The notes beneath the pieces are model-generated. The model did not search any database. It worked only from the letters and a program-made list of their open reading frames with translations, and had not been told where the DNA came from. The position numbers were made by a program, and so were the translations under genes. Positions 1-10,641 of a stretch of 64,000 nucleotides of DNA are shown here, piece after piece. Position 1 is the first letter of the stretch; each line of letters starts with the position of its first letter. Source of the stretch: Pandoraea terrigena (lineage in GTDB: Bacteria; Pseudomonadota; Gammaproteobacteria; Burkholderiales; Burkholderiaceae); assembly GCF_902459705.1 (NCBI RefSeq), contig NZ_CABPRU010000008.1, positions 165,299 through 229,298 of the forward strand. Reading direction: 5' to 3'.

Positions 1-272
1 TGGAGCATTGCACGCCGGATTCGCTCGCTCCGCGTTTGTCGGTGCCGTTGCTGGCGACGAGCTTGCAAGCGAGCACGTCGCTCTACGCGCAGGATCTGCG
101 CTCGGCCGTGGCGTGGGTTTTCGGAAACGAGGGGGCTGGGGTGTCACCGCAGTGGCTTGAGCGCGTGCAACGGCCGATCCGTATCCCGCAGCCGGGCGGT
201 ATGGAGTCGCTCAATGTGGCGGCGTGCGCGGCGATCTGCCTGTTCGAGGCGGTGCGTCAGCGGCTATCTTGA
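1..272 (+). CDS. TrmH/SpoU-family RNA 2'-O-methyltransferase, C-terminal part
   Basis: The reading frame is open from the window edge to a TGA at 270-272, so the start lies outside. The visible part holds the SPOUT-class SAM-binding knot: FGNEGAGV (the motif 2 region) and [12 protein letters not shown] (motif 3, with the SLNV core). The family transfers a methyl group from SAM to a ribose 2'-OH of rRNA or tRNA. The target base cannot be told from this fragment. A clear stem-loop terminator follows at 311-340. Confidence 0.85.
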   Translation, partial: EHCTPDSLAPRLSVPLLATSLQASTSLYAQDLRSAVAWVFGNEGAGVSPQWLERVQRPIRIPQPGGMESLNVAACAAICLFEAVRQRLS

Positions 273-310
273 GACGACGTTTGGCGGCGTGCACGCCAAC
301 CCCAACAAGA

Positions 311-340
311 AGGGACGCTTGTGGCGTCCCTTTCTGTTTT
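311..340 (+). terminator. Rho-independent terminator after the methyltransferase gene
   Basis: An 8-bp perfect stem (AGGGACGC at 311-318 with GCGTCCCT at 324-331) has a 5-nt loop and is followed by the T-rich run TTCTGTTTT. It lies between the convergent methyltransferase and ppsR genes and may stop transcription from both sides, although the T-tract is on the plus strand. Confidence 0.85.
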
Positions 341-378
341 CTGCTTTCGGCGTGGCACTGCGGGTGCGGCGGACAACG

Positions 379-1257
379 TCAGTAGACGTCGCGCTCCAGC
401 TTGATTTCCTGCAGGATGGTCGTGGCAATTTCCTCGATGGACTTGTGCGTCGACGACAGCCACCGGATGCCCTCGCGTCGCATCATCGCCTCGGCCTCGT
501 TGACCTCGTAGCGGCAATTTTCCAGCGACGCATACTTGCTGCCGGGGCGACGTTCGTTGCGAATCTCCGAGAGGCGCAGCGGATCGATGGAGAGCCCGAA
601 GATCTTCTCCTTATATTGATCGAGCGTGGAGGGCAGCTTCTCGCGTTCGAAGTCTTCCGGAATCAGCGGATAGTTCGCGGCCTTCACGCCGTATTGCATG
701 GCGAGATAGAGCGTCGTCGGCGTCTTGCCGCTGCGCGACACGCCCACGAGGATCACGTCCGCACTTTGCAGGTTCTTGTTGGACTGACCGTCGTCGTGCG
801 CAAGCGAGAAGTTCACCGCCTCGATCCGGTTCTTGTACGCCTCGCTGTCTGCGTTCTGGTGGACACGGCCGATGGCATGCATCGACTTGAGGCCCAGTTC
901 CAGTTCCAGCGGTTCGATGAACGTCTGGAACATGTCGAGAATCACACCCTGGCAGTTACGCAGGATCTCGTTGGCCCGGGCGTCGACAAGCGTGCTGAAG
1001 ATGATCGGGCGGATGTTCTCGGTCCGATACATTTCATTGATCCGTTGCGCCGTTTCATAGGCTTTATCGACGGAATCGACGAACGGAACGCGAATCTGAC
1101 GGAAACGCATCTCGAATTGCGCGAGGATCGAATGCGCGAACGTTTCGGCCGTAATGCCGGTGCCGTCGGACACGATGAAGACCGGACGCGCGGCGACCGG
1201 TTTGGCCGGTGCGGCGGGAGAGGTCGGGGAATTTCCGTTGGTGATGGCGTCGGTCAT
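379..1257 (-). CDS. ppsR: Phosphoenolpyruvate synthetase regulatory protein (bifunctional kinase/pyrophosphorylase)
   Basis: PpsR switches PEP synthase off by ADP-dependent phosphorylation of a threonine and on again by Pi-dependent dephosphorylation. The protein is 292 aa from the ATG at 1255-1257, the usual size; a 15-codon upstream extension is open but starts outside the conserved region. Visible motifs are VSDGTGITAE near residues 29-38 and the P-loop VGVSRSGKT at about 171-179, both hallmarks of the DUF299/PSRP family. It is divergent from ppsA, its target, across a 265-bp shared control region, the usual arrangement in beta- and gammaproteobacteria. Confidence 0.95.
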   Translation of the reverse strand: MTDAITNGNSPTSPAAPAKPVAARPVFIVSDGTGITAETFAHSILAQFEMRFRQIRVPFVDSVDKAYETAQRINEMYRTENIRPIIFSTLVDARANEILRNCQGVILDMFQTFIEPLELELGLKSMHAIGRVHQNADSEAYKNRIEAVNFSLAHDDGQSNKNLQSADVILVGVSRSGKTPTTLYLAMQYGVKAANYPLIPEDFEREKLPSTLDQYKEKIFGLSIDPLRLSEIRNERRPGSKYASLENCRYEVNEAEAMMRREGIRWLSSTHKSIEEIATTILQEIKLERDVY

Positions 1258-1522
1258 GCGCAGAATCGCAAAATGGTGCGTTGCACGGTAGAATAGCGGC
1301 AACTTGTTGGATAAGCAATTGCGAGACGCTTGCGCACCGCCCGGCGTCAGGCCCGTGGAGCGGGGCGCGGCGGGAAGTCAGGCGAGTTCGGCGCCGGTCG
1401 TCTAGGACTTGCCCCTGGTTCGCGACGCCGCCCATGCGCGATTTCTTATCCAACAGGTCGATCGGCCTCTGTCAGTCCCAGCCGATCCTCCGAGAATTTT
1501 TTTTCTTACCTTAGGGGCTTTT
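1258..1522. promoter_or_regulatory. Divergent ppsR-ppsA control region with paired 11-bp inverted repeat
   Basis: The 11-mer TGTTGGATAAG occurs at 1305-1315, and its exact reverse complement CTTATCCAACA occurs at 1445-1455. Each copy therefore reads CTTATCCAACA when viewed toward its own gene: about 48 bp before the ppsR start and about 68 bp before the ppsA start. This symmetry suggests a shared regulator site or a shared leader element. An AGGGG ribosome binding site stands at about 1512-1516 before ppsA. No convincing -35/-10 pair was identified by eye. Confidence 0.5.
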
Positions 1523-3913
1523 ATGACTAACGCAGCACACGACGGCGCCTACGTGGTGCCGTTTGAGCATCTGCGCATGACCGATGTCGAATCGGTCGGC
1601 GGCAAGAATGCATCGCTTGGTGAAATGATCAGCCAACTGGCCAGCGCCGGCGTGCGCGTACCGGGTGGCTTCGCCACGACGGCTTACGCATTCCGCGAGT
1701 TCCTTCACCACAACAATCTGACCGAGCGTGTTGCGCAGCGCCTCGAGGGCCTGGACGTCGACAACGTCAAGGCCCTCGCGCAGGCCGGTGCCGAAATCCG
1801 TCAATGGATCGTCGACGCCCCGCTGCAGCCGCAGCTCGAGAAGGATATTCGCGAGCAGTTCGCCCGTATCACCGCCGACCAGCCGGATGCGTCGTTCGCC
1901 GTGCGTTCCTCGGCCACGGCCGAAGATCTGCCGGATGCGTCGTTCGCCGGCCAGCAAGAAAGCTATCTGAATGTCGTCGGCATCGAAGACGTGCTCGATC
2001 GCATGAAGCACGTGTTCGCGTCGCTGTACAACGACCGGGCCATTTCGTATCGCGTTCACAAGGGTTTCACGCACGCTGAAGTGGCGTTGTCGGCCGGCGT
2101 GCAGCGCATGGTCCGCTCGGATTGCGGCGCGTCGGGCGTGATGTTCACGATCGACACGGAGTCGGGTTTCCAGGATGTCGTTTTCATCACGGCCAGCTAC
2201 GGCCTGGGCGAAACGGTTGTGCAGGGCGCCGTGAACCCGGATGAGTTCTACGTCTTCAAGCCGACGCTCAAGGCCGGCAAGTACCCGATCATTCGCCGTA
2301 CGCTCGGCTCGAAGCTGCTCAAGATGGAATTCACGCAACCGGGCGAGCCGGGCCGTGTGAAGACCATCGACGTGCCGATGGAGATGCGCAACCGTTACTC
2401 GATCACCGACGATGATTGCGTCGAGCTGGCCAAGTTCGCGCTGATTATCGAGAAGCACTACGGTCGTCCGATGGACATCGAGTGGGGTAAGGACGGTAAG
2501 GATGGCAAGATCTACATCTTGCAGGCACGTCCGGAAACGGTGAAGAGCCAGGCGATCGGCAAGGTCGAGCAGCGCTTCAAGCTCAAGGGCAATGCACCGG
2601 TGCTGACCACGGGCCGTGCCATCGGTCAGAAGATCGGCGCGGGCGCAGTGCGCGTGATCATGGACCCGAGCGAGATGGAACGCGTGCAGCCGGGCGACGT
2701 GCTGGTGGCCGACATGACCGACCCCAACTGGGAGCCGGTGATGAAGCGTGCCGCGGCCATCGTGACGAACCGCGGCGGTCGTACGTGCCACGCGGCGATC
2801 ATTGCCCGTGAACTGGGTGTGCCGGCCGTGGTGGGTTGTGGCGATGCCACCGACGTCCTCAAGGACGGCGCGCTCGTCACCGTCTCGTGCGCCGAGGGCG
2901 ATGAAGGCAAGATCTACGACGGTCTGCTCGAGACCGAAATCACCGAGATCCATCGCGGCGAAATGCCGAAGATCCCGGTGAAGATCATGATGAACGTGGG
3001 CAACCCGCAACTCGCCTTCGACTTCGCGCAGTTGCCGAACGAAGGCGTGGGTCTGGCGCGCCTGGAATTCATCATCAACAACAACATCGGTGTGCATCCG
3101 CGCGCGATTCTCGAGTACCCGAACATCGACGCCGACCTGAAGAAGGCGGTCGAATCGGTGGCTCGCGGTCATGCGTCGCCGCGTGCGTTCTATGTCGACA
3201 AGCTGGCGGAAGGGATTGCCACGATTGCCGCTGCCTTCTATCCGAAGAGCGTGATCGTGCGTCTGTCGGACTTCAAGTCGAACGAGTACAAGAAGCTCAT
3301 CGGCGGTTCGCGTTACGAGCCGGATGAAGAGAACCCGATGCTGGGCTTCCGCGGCGCGTCGCGTTACATCTCGGAAGACTTCGCCGAAGCGTTCGAGATG
3401 GAGTGCCGTGCGCTCAAGCGCGTGCGCGACGAAATGGGCCTGACCAATGTCGAGATCATGGTGCCGTTCGTGCGTACGCTGGGCCAGGCGGAGCGTGTGG
3501 TCGACATGCTGGCCGGTTACGGGCTGAAGCGTGGCGAGAACGGCCTGAAGCTGGTGATGATGTGTGAAGTGCCGTCGAACGCCATTCTGGCCGACGAGTT
3601 CCTCGAGTTCTTCGACGGCTTCTCGATCGGTTCGAACGACCTGACGCAGCTCACGCTGGGTCTGGACCGCGACTCGGGCATGGAACTGCTGGCCAGGGAC
3701 TTCGACGAGCGCGACCCGGCGGTGCGGTTCATGCTCAGCCGCGCGATCAAGGCGTGCCTGTCCAAGGGCAAGTACGTCGGCATCTGCGGTCAGGGCCCGT
3801 CGGACCATCCGGACCTGGCCGTGTGGCTGGCGAAGGAGGGCATTGCGTCGATGTCGCTGAACCCGGACACGGTGATGGAAACGTGGCAACAGCTTGCCAA
3901 TCTGGCGAAGTAA
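1523..3913 (+). CDS. ppsA: Phosphoenolpyruvate synthase
   Basis: PpsA converts pyruvate, ATP and water to PEP, AMP and phosphate, the first step of gluconeogenesis from three-carbon acids. The 796-aa protein has the family's three parts: an N-terminal ATP-grasp domain ([12 protein letters not shown] near the start, then [20 protein letters not shown]), a central phosphohistidine domain with [14 protein letters not shown] (His423 is the phosphorylated residue) and a C-terminal PEP/pyruvate TIM barrel with [17 protein letters not shown] and the [11 protein letters not shown] loop. The ATG at 1523 follows an AGGGG box and begins the conserved region; the frame is open further upstream but that part lacks family features. 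A strong terminator follows at 4045. Confidence 0.97.
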   Translation: MTNAAHDGAYVVPFEHLRMTDVESVGGKNASLGEMISQLASAGVRVPGGFATTAYAFREFLHHNNLTERVAQRLEGLDVDNVKALAQAGAEIRQWIVDAPLQPQLEKDIREQFARITADQPDASFAVRSSATAEDLPDASFAGQQESYLNVVGIEDVLDRMKHVFASLYNDRAISYRVHKGFTHAEVALSAGVQRMVRSDCGASGVMFTIDTESGFQDVVFITASYGLGETVVQGAVNPDEFYVFKPTLKAGKYPIIRRTLGSKLLKMEFTQPGEPGRVKTIDVPMEMRNRYSITDDDCVELAKFALIIEKHYGRPMDIEWGKDGKDGKIYILQARPETVKSQAIGKVEQRFKLKGNAPVLTTGRAIGQKIGAGAVRVIMDPSEMERVQPGDVLVADMTDPNWEPVMKRAAAIVTNRGGRTCHAAIIARELGVPAVVGCGDATDVLKDGALVTVSCAEGDEGKIYDGLLETEITEIHRGEMPKIPVKIMMNVGNPQLAFDFAQLPNEGVGLARLEFIINNNIGVHPRAILEYPNIDADLKKAVESVARGHASPRAFYVDKLAEGIATIAAAFYPKSVIVRLSDFKSNEYKKLIGGSRYEPDEENPMLGFRGASRYISEDFAEAFEMECRALKRVRDEMGLTNVEIMVPFVRTLGQAERVVDMLAGYGLKRGENGLKLVMMCEVPSNAILADEFLEFFDGFSIGSNDLTQLTLGLDRDSGMELLARDFDERDPAVRFMLSRAIKACLSKGKYVGICGQGPSDHPDLAVWLAKEGIASMSLNPDTVMETWQQLANLAK

Positions 3914-4044
3914 CTGTCCCTGACGGTCATGCACTGTCACGATAGCGACCTCGATTAGGACGCGTCCGAGCGGCACCTCGGACGCCGCCGAAAGGTAGGG
4001 CCATCCCGCGGGATGCGCGCGCTGATCGGTGGGTTTCGTGCTAT

Positions 4045-4073
4045 AAACCCCGGTATCACACCGGGGTTTTTTT
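4045..4073 (+). terminator. Rho-independent terminator after ppsA
   Basis: AAACCCCGGT (4045-4054) pairs perfectly with ACCGGGGTTT (4060-4069) across a 5-nt loop and is followed by a run of T. It ends the ppsA transcript only about 17 bp before the nfeD-like gene, which must therefore have its own promoter or rely on read-through. Confidence 0.9.
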
Positions 4074-4089
4074 GTGTCTGGGAGTTGCG

Positions 4090-4524
4090 ATGGAACAGGC
4101 TTGGCTGTGGTTCGGCATTGCCGGATTGACCGTGGTGCTGGAGCTGGCAAGTGGTACGTTCTATCTCTTGATGGTGGCGCTCGGCATGACGGCCGGCGGC
4201 ATTGCGGCACTGTTGCGCATCGACTGGCCGTTGCAGTGGGTGGCTGCGGCCGCGGTCGCCGGCGTGGCTGTCTGGATGCTGCGCCGGAGCCGGTTCGGCC
4301 AGCGACGCATCAAGGTCGACGCGTCGGCCGATCCCAATACCAACCTCGACATCGGTCAGCGTTTGCACGTGGACGCCTGGGATCCTGACGGTCAGGCGCG
4401 CGCGATGTATCGCGGTGCCGAATGGGATGTCGCGCTTTTGCCGGGAGAGTCGCCGAGCGCAGGATGGTTCGTGATTTGCGAGGTTCACGGCAGCCGGCTG
4501 TACGTCGCGCATGTGACGGCTTAG
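4090..4524 (+). CDS. NfeD family membrane protein
   Basis: This 144-aa protein has two or three hydrophobic segments in its first 60 residues (WFGIAGLTVVLELASGTFYL, then VALGMTAGGIAALL and VAAAAVAGVAVWML), followed by a soluble OB-fold-like C-terminal domain containing GQRLHVDAWD and the RGAEWDV stretch. This is the short NfeD (DUF107) layout. NfeD proteins are membrane partners of SPFH proteins, and the next gene encodes one. The start at 4090 follows GGGAG. The exact function of this pair is not settled for most bacteria; roles in membrane microdomains and quality control are inferred from the family. Confidence 0.85.
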   Translation: MEQAWLWFGIAGLTVVLELASGTFYLLMVALGMTAGGIAALLRIDWPLQWVAAAAVAGVAVWMLRRSRFGQRRIKVDASADPNTNLDIGQRLHVDAWDPDGQARAMYRGAEWDVALLPGESPSAGWFVICEVHGSRLYVAHVTA

Positions 4525-4667
4525 GGGGCCGGTTAGGGGGGCAGTTTGGCGTGCAGACGCGCGTATCTCGCCTTCGCATCGACGTCGTCGCATTGCATCG
4601 CATCATCCGCCGTTGCGGGTGACGGGGAATTCACCCGCTGACGTGGCGGGTGCTTCAAGGGGGAAAC

Positions 4668-5645
4668 ATGTTTTCCAACGTCGCGTTTATTCTCTTCATC
4701 ATCGCTGTGATCATTGCAGCGCGCTCGATCAAGATCGTGCCTCAGCAGCACGCCTGGGTGGTCGAGCGTCTCGGCAAGTATCACGCGACACTCACACCGG
4801 GGCTGTCGATCGTCGTGCCGTTCGTGGACCGTGTGGCCTACAAGCATCTGCTCAAGGAAGTGCCGCTCGATGTGCCGAGCCAGGTTTGCATCACTAAGGA
4901 CAATACGCAGTTGCAGGTCGACGGGATCCTCTACTTCCAGGTCACGGATCCGATGAAGGCGTCGTACGGTTCGAGCAACTTCATTGTCGCGATCACGCAA
5001 CTCGCGCAAACGACGCTGCGTAGCGTGATTGGGAAGCTGGAACTCGACAAGACCTTCGAGGAGCGCGAATTCATCAACCACAGCGTGGTGAATGCGCTTG
5101 ACGAGGCGGCGTCGAACTGGGGCGTAAAGGTCCTGCGCTATGAAATCAAGGACCTCACGCCACCGAAGGAGATCCTGCATGCGATGCAGGCGCAGATTAC
5201 GGCTGAGCGCGAAAAGCGCGCGTTGATCGCGGCGTCGGAAGGCAAGAAGCAGGAGCAGATCAATCTGGCGGCCGGCGCGCGGGAGGCGGCGATTCAGAAG
5301 TCGGAGGGCGAGCGCCAGGCGGCCATCAACCAGGCGCAAGGTCAAGCGGCGGCCATCCTGACGGTGGCGAACGCGAATGCCGAGGCCATCCAAAAGGTTG
5401 GCACGGCAATTCAGACGCAGGGAGGAATGGAGGCCGTGAACCTGAAGGTTGCGGAGCAGTACGTGGAAGCGTTCAGCAAGATCGCGAGGACCAACAACAC
5501 CGTGATCGTGCCGGGGAATCTGGCGGACATGGGCGGCATGATCGCGTCGGCACTCAAGATCGTGCGCGGTATCGAAGGCGGGTCGACGCAGAGCGTTGAC
5601 GGCGGCGGCGCTGGCGGCTTGGGAAATTCGAGTGCCCGGCGCTAG
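4668..5645 (+). CDS. SPFH/band 7 membrane protein (stomatin/QmcA type)
   Basis: The protein has 325 aa. One N-terminal anchor (VAFILFIIAVIIAARSI) precedes a band 7 domain starting at KIVPQQHAWVVERLGKY, typical of the paraslipin/QmcA branch. A long Ala/Gln/Glu-rich coiled-coil follows (about residues 180-250, for example AAREAAIQKSEGERQAA), then a short Gly/Ser tail. SPFH proteins form large membrane-bound cages and often control proteases or lipid domains together with NfeD, encoded just upstream. A GGGGGAAAC box precedes the ATG at 4668, which supports this start over the in-frame codon at 4650. It is convergent with smpB. Confidence 0.9.
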   Translation: MFSNVAFILFIIAVIIAARSIKIVPQQHAWVVERLGKYHATLTPGLSIVVPFVDRVAYKHLLKEVPLDVPSQVCITKDNTQLQVDGILYFQVTDPMKASYGSSNFIVAITQLAQTTLRSVIGKLELDKTFEEREFINHSVVNALDEAASNWGVKVLRYEIKDLTPPKEILHAMQAQITAEREKRALIAASEGKKQEQINLAAGAREAAIQKSEGERQAAINQAQGQAAAILTVANANAEAIQKVGTAIQTQGGMEAVNLKVAEQYVEAFSKIARTNNTVIVPGNLADMGGMIASALKIVRGIEGGSTQSVDGGGAGGLGNSSARR

Positions 5646-5811
5646 TCCGGCATCGCAAGAAAACGGCGCGTGCTGAACGGTCCAGGTTCCGTGGTTCAGT
5701 GCAATACGGGCCGCTTTCTCTTGGCGGTGGGGGGGGCCGTCCGCCCGCCGTCCGCTCGCTTCGAGGCACACGTTACCCGTTACGCGGCGATAGCGTCTTA
5801 GGTATGGCGCC

Positions 5812-6258
5812 TTACGTTGGCGTGCGCATCAGGCGAGCTCTCTCGCGTTCCCAGTCGCGCGTCTTTTCCGTCTCACGCTTGTCGTGCAGCTTCTTGCCCT
5901 TGGCCAGCCCGATCTCGCACTTCACGAGGCCTTTGCTGTAGTGCAGGTTGAGGGGCACGAGCGTGTAGCCGCGTTGCTCCACCTTGCCGATGAGTTTCTT
6001 GATTTCGTCGGCCTTGAGAAGCAGCTTCCGGGTGCGCACAGGGTCGGGTTTGATGTGCGTCGATGCCGTTTGCAGCGGGCTGATGTGTGAGCCGATCAGA
6101 AAGATCTCGCCATGCTTGATGACGACATAGCCTTCCTTGATCTGCGCCCGCCCAGCGCGAATGGCCTTGACTTCCCACCCTTCGAGCGCGATCCCGGCTT
6201 CGTATCGCTCCTCGATGAAGTAATCGAAGAAGGCTTTCTTGTTGTCGATGATGCTCAT
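5812..6258 (-). CDS. smpB: SsrA-binding protein SmpB
   Basis: SmpB binds tmRNA and takes it to stalled ribosomes for trans-translation. The 148-aa length is typical. Visible family features are the N-terminal [12 protein letters not shown] and [20 protein letters not shown], the ISPLQTAS strand, and the basic C-terminal tail ([18 protein letters not shown]) that folds in the decoding centre. No tmRNA gene was seen in the window. It is divergent from ratA across 157 bp, a common arrangement. Confidence 0.97.
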   Translation of the reverse strand: MSIIDNKKAFFDYFIEERYEAGIALEGWEVKAIRAGRAQIKEGYVVIKHGEIFLIGSHISPLQTASTHIKPDPVRTRKLLLKADEIKKLIGKVEQRGYTLVPLNLHYSKGLVKCEIGLAKGKKLHDKRETEKTRDWERERARLMRTPT

Positions 6259-6415
6259 GGATCCTTGGCGGGTAACTTGGTCGGACCCGGTGAGTCGGGC
6301 TCGGGTAAAATAGCGATTTTAACAAAGAGTCTCGGCAAGAGGCGGCTTGCGTTGCGAGCGCATCGATACTGCATCGATGACTACCGTATCCTGCATGCGC
6401 CTTGCCCGACAGACG

Positions 6416-6850
6416 ATGGCCGAAGTCAGTAAAACCGTTCTCGTGCATTTCTCCGCCGAGCAAATGTACGATCTGGTGACCAATGTCGCCGACTACCCCA
6501 AATTCCTGCCTTGGTGCGGCGGTGTCGATATTCGGCACCAGGATGAGCACAGTATGGAGGCGTCGCTGATCATCGACTTCAAGGGCCTGAAGCATTCGTT
6601 CGCGACGCGCAATCTCCAGGAGCGTCCGCATTCCATTCAGATGACCTTCGTCGAAGGGCCTTTCAAGCGTTTTCACGGCACATGGAAGTTCACGGCGCTG
6701 CGCGAGAACGCGTGCAAGATCGAGTTCGGTCTTCACTACGAATTTGCAAGCTTTCTGCTCGAGAAGGTGATCGGCCCTGTGTTCAGCCACATCGCCAATA
6801 CGTTCGTCGATGCATTCGTTAAGCGTGCGGAGACCGTTTATGCCACGTGA
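6416..6850 (+). CDS. ratA: RatA/COQ10-type START-domain protein
   Basis: This 144-aa protein of the polyketide cyclase/COQ10-like START fold has VLVHFSAEQMYDLVTNVADY at the N-terminus and the PKFLPWCGG loop. Members bind ubiquinone-like lipids; the E. coli protein was also described as a ribosome-association toxin, a role still debated. The start is placed at 6416 because the conserved region begins there, though the frame is open upstream to 6347. It overlaps the next gene by 11 bp, so the two are translationally coupled. Confidence 0.9.
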   Translation: MAEVSKTVLVHFSAEQMYDLVTNVADYPKFLPWCGGVDIRHQDEHSMEASLIIDFKGLKHSFATRNLQERPHSIQMTFVEGPFKRFHGTWKFTALRENACKIEFGLHYEFASFLLEKVIGPVFSHIANTFVDAFVKRAETVYAT

Positions 6851-7175
6851 GTTGCACGTCGAGGTCTGCTACGCATTGCCCACCGGGCAGACGATTGTCC
6901 CGATGACGTTGCCGGAAGGCGCCACGATGCGCGAGGCGATCGAGCGCAGCGGTTTGCTGCAGCGGTTTCCGGAGCTGGATATTTCGCGCATGAAAGCCGG
7001 TGTGTTCGGCAAGCTGCGTGCGCTGGATGTCGCCGTGGAAGCGGGGGATCGGATCGAAATCTACCGGGGGCTGAAGGCCGACCCCAAGCTCGCGCGTCAG
7101 CGACGCGTGGAAAAGGTGCGCAACGAAGGGAGCCGCGAAGGGCAGAAGTGGCTCGGCAGTCGCCGCGGCAGTTGA
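6840..7175 (+). CDS. RnfH family ubiquitin-like protein (RatB)
   Basis: This 111-aa small beta-grasp protein has HVEVCYALPTGQTIVPMTLP near the N-terminus, GVFGKLRALD in the middle and the GDRIEIYRGLKADPK motif, all typical of the RnfH family that accompanies ratA. The ATG at 6840-6842 lies inside the last codons of ratA. The C-terminus is basic (KLARQRRVEKVR). The molecular function of the family is unknown. Confidence 0.88.
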   Translation: MPRELHVEVCYALPTGQTIVPMTLPEGATMREAIERSGLLQRFPELDISRMKAGVFGKLRALDVAVEAGDRIEIYRGLKADPKLARQRRVEKVRNEGSREGQKWLGSRRGS

Positions 7176-7268
7176 GGGCGGCAGCGCTGCGCCGGTGCTG
7201 CGCGGACGGGTAGGCGGATCAGAACCCTGGTGCGTGTGCTGATTGGCGTGCGAATCACCGCACGCGAG

Positions 7269-8198
7269 TCAGTGTGCCGTCCGCCGCGAATGCAAACGTA
7301 CCGACGCGCTGACACCTGCCAGCAGCAAGGCGATGGCAGCGAGTTCCAGCAGGCGTGGCAGACGCTGTTCGTAGACGAAGCCGTAGACCAGTGCGAACAG
7401 CGTTTCAAACACGATCATCTGTCCCGACAGCGTGAGCGGTAGCCGCCGGCTCGCCGCATTCCAGAAGGCATTGCCGATGGTCGACGCGCCCACCGCCACG
7501 GCAATGTTGACGATCAGGAACATTTGCCAGTCGCGCGGCGCGTCGAGCGCGACCGGGTGCGGAAGCCACACGGCCGGAATCGCGAGCACTAGCGCGAGCA
7601 CGCCGGTGGCAACGCCCGTCAGCAGCGACCATTCCTGGCTCGTGAAGTGTCCGAATCGCGCAAGATAGCGGGCGTTGGCGACCGCGTACCACGTCCAGCT
7701 CACGAGCGCGCCGACCGCGCAGCCGATGCCGGCCAGCGTCAGCCGCCAGTCCGCGCCGCTTGCCGAGGCATGGGCGAACACGTCGACGTTGATGCAGACG
7801 ATGCCCGCCGCGACCAATGCCAGCGGGCCTGCCAGTCGCGACAGGGGCAGGGCGCCGTGGTCACGGCTGCCGATCAATGTCACCGTCACGGGCAGCACGC
7901 CCACAATCAGCGAGGCCGGCGCAATTCCGGCCATCTGGACCGCACCCGCAAGAAACAGGTAGTACACGAGATTGCCGACAAGGCTCAACCGGAACAGCGC
8001 GCGCCAGTCGTTGCCGGTGACGGCGTGCCGTAGACGCGCCCAGAGCGGGACGAGCAGCACGGCGGACACCAGTCCGTAAAGGACGTAACGGGCGGCCGAC
8101 AGTTCCAGCGGCGAGAAGCCGGGCAGCAGGCGAGGGGCCAGAAAGACCAGGCCCCACAAGGCGCCCGCTGCCAATCCATAAGAAATGCCTTGCCCCAT
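7269..8198 (-). CDS. EamA/DMT-family transporter
   Basis: This 309-aa protein has about ten hydrophobic segments in two repeats, as in the drug/metabolite transporter superfamily: GISYGLAAGALWGLVFLAP at the N-terminus, then several Gly/Ala-rich helices, and a second half ending in LLELAAIALLLAGVSASV. The start at 8198 (MGQGIS) is the first methionine next to the first membrane helix; the long upstream extension lacks transporter features. The substrate is unknown. It is convergent with rnfH and divergent from guaB. Confidence 0.85.
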   Translation of the reverse strand: MGQGISYGLAAGALWGLVFLAPRLLPGFSPLELSAARYVLYGLVSAVLLVPLWARLRHAVTGNDWRALFRLSLVGNLVYYLFLAGAVQMAGIAPASLIVGVLPVTVTLIGSRDHGALPLSRLAGPLALVAAGIVCINVDVFAHASASGADWRLTLAGIGCAVGALVSWTWYAVANARYLARFGHFTSQEWSLLTGVATGVLALVLAIPAVWLPHPVALDAPRDWQMFLIVNIAVAVGASTIGNAFWNAASRRLPLTLSGQMIVFETLFALVYGFVYEQRLPRLLELAAIALLLAGVSASVRLHSRRTAH

Positions 8199-8425
8199 GA
8201 AATTCGTACCCGTGGTTCGTGATGGCGAGATGCCGGTGATCCGCGCCGGACGGCAGCGTGGCGTGCCAGTCAGGTCAGTGCAGGAAGGGCCGCAGAATAG
8301 CATGGGGCCGGGGCACTGCTCTTGTGAAATTCGGCAGTCGGCGTGGCTGGCGAGCCGGTCGCCGCAGCGGCGATGCGTGTTCGATCCGGCGCTCGGGAAA
8401 AAGCCCCTTGACATGTGGGGCAGAC

Positions 8426-9942
<1,517 letters not shown>

Positions 9943-9948
9943 TCGCCC

Positions 9949-10641
9949 ATGAAGGCCATGTTGCGTACGGTACTGTTCCTCGATGCGGCGCTGAATCTGG
10001 CACTCGGTGTGCTGCTGATCGCGTCGTTCTGGTCATCGCTGTATGCGGCCATTGAAGTGCCCGCGCCATCGCCAGTGCTGTATGCGCAGGCGCTCGGTGT
10101 GGCCTTCATCGGCATGGCCTGGCTGCAATGGCACGCGACCCTGAATGGCCAGTTGACGGCGACCGTCGCGAAAGTGACAGGGCATGTCAACTGGGTGATC
10201 GGTGCATTCGTGCTGGGGTGGCTGATTTCCGGCCAGTTGGCGGTGACGGGGGGCGGCAAGTTGTTGATGCCTGCGCTCGGTGCCGTGCTGCTGGTGGTGG
10301 GCGCCATTCTCGTCAAGTTGGCGTCGAGCGTGCGTACGAAAGAGCGCGTGCAGGCGGCGCAGCAGGCGGGCGGTCGCGGGCGTGGCGGGGTCGTGAGCGA
10401 CACCGTGCGCGACGTGCCGTACGATTATTCCGATGTCCGGGCTGGCGACGAGGCCCGAGGCAAGCGCGCTGAGCCGCGCATGGAGACGCCTCGCGGCGAC
10501 TCCGCTTCCGTCAATACCACGCCGGTCGCGCCTGCGGGCACCACCGGCATTGTCACGCCCGTGCCTTCTGCCACGGCGCCGACGTCCAACGAATCCACTT
10601 CCTCCGTACCTCACGATGCACGACAAAATCCTCATTCTTGA
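9949..10641 (+). CDS. Membrane protein of unknown function between guaB and guaA
   Basis: This 230-aa protein has four hydrophobic segments in its first 125 residues ([20 protein letters not shown], then [31 protein letters not shown] and [17 protein letters not shown]). About 100 residues follow that are hydrophilic and probably disordered, rich in Arg, Gly, Thr and Pro. It starts 6 bp after guaB and its last 26 bp overlap the beginning of guaA, so it is co-translated with both. No domain was recognised. A link to purine supply is suggested only by position. Confidence 0.75.
   Translation: MKAMLRTVLFLDAALNLALGVLLIASFWSSLYAAIEVPAPSPVLYAQALGVAFIGMAWLQWHATLNGQLTATVAKVTGHVNWVIGAFVLGWLISGQLAVTGGGKLLMPALGAVLLVVGAILVKLASSVRTKERVQAAQQAGGRGRGGVVSDTVRDVPYDYSDVRAGDEARGKRAEPRMETPRGDSASVNTTPVAPAGTTGIVTPVPSATAPTSNESTSSVPHDARQNPHS

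Noticed and set aside
1511..4210. Very long open frame antisense to ppsA, and similar ones antisense to guaB and guaA
   Set aside because: They are mirror frames in GC-rich coding DNA; the sense strand encodes clear enzymes and the antisense proteins show no family features.
8408..8413. Perfect TTGACA upstream of guaB as -35
   Set aside because: It is 36 bp from the TATAAT at 8450, too far for one promoter, and no -10 lies at 17 bp from it.
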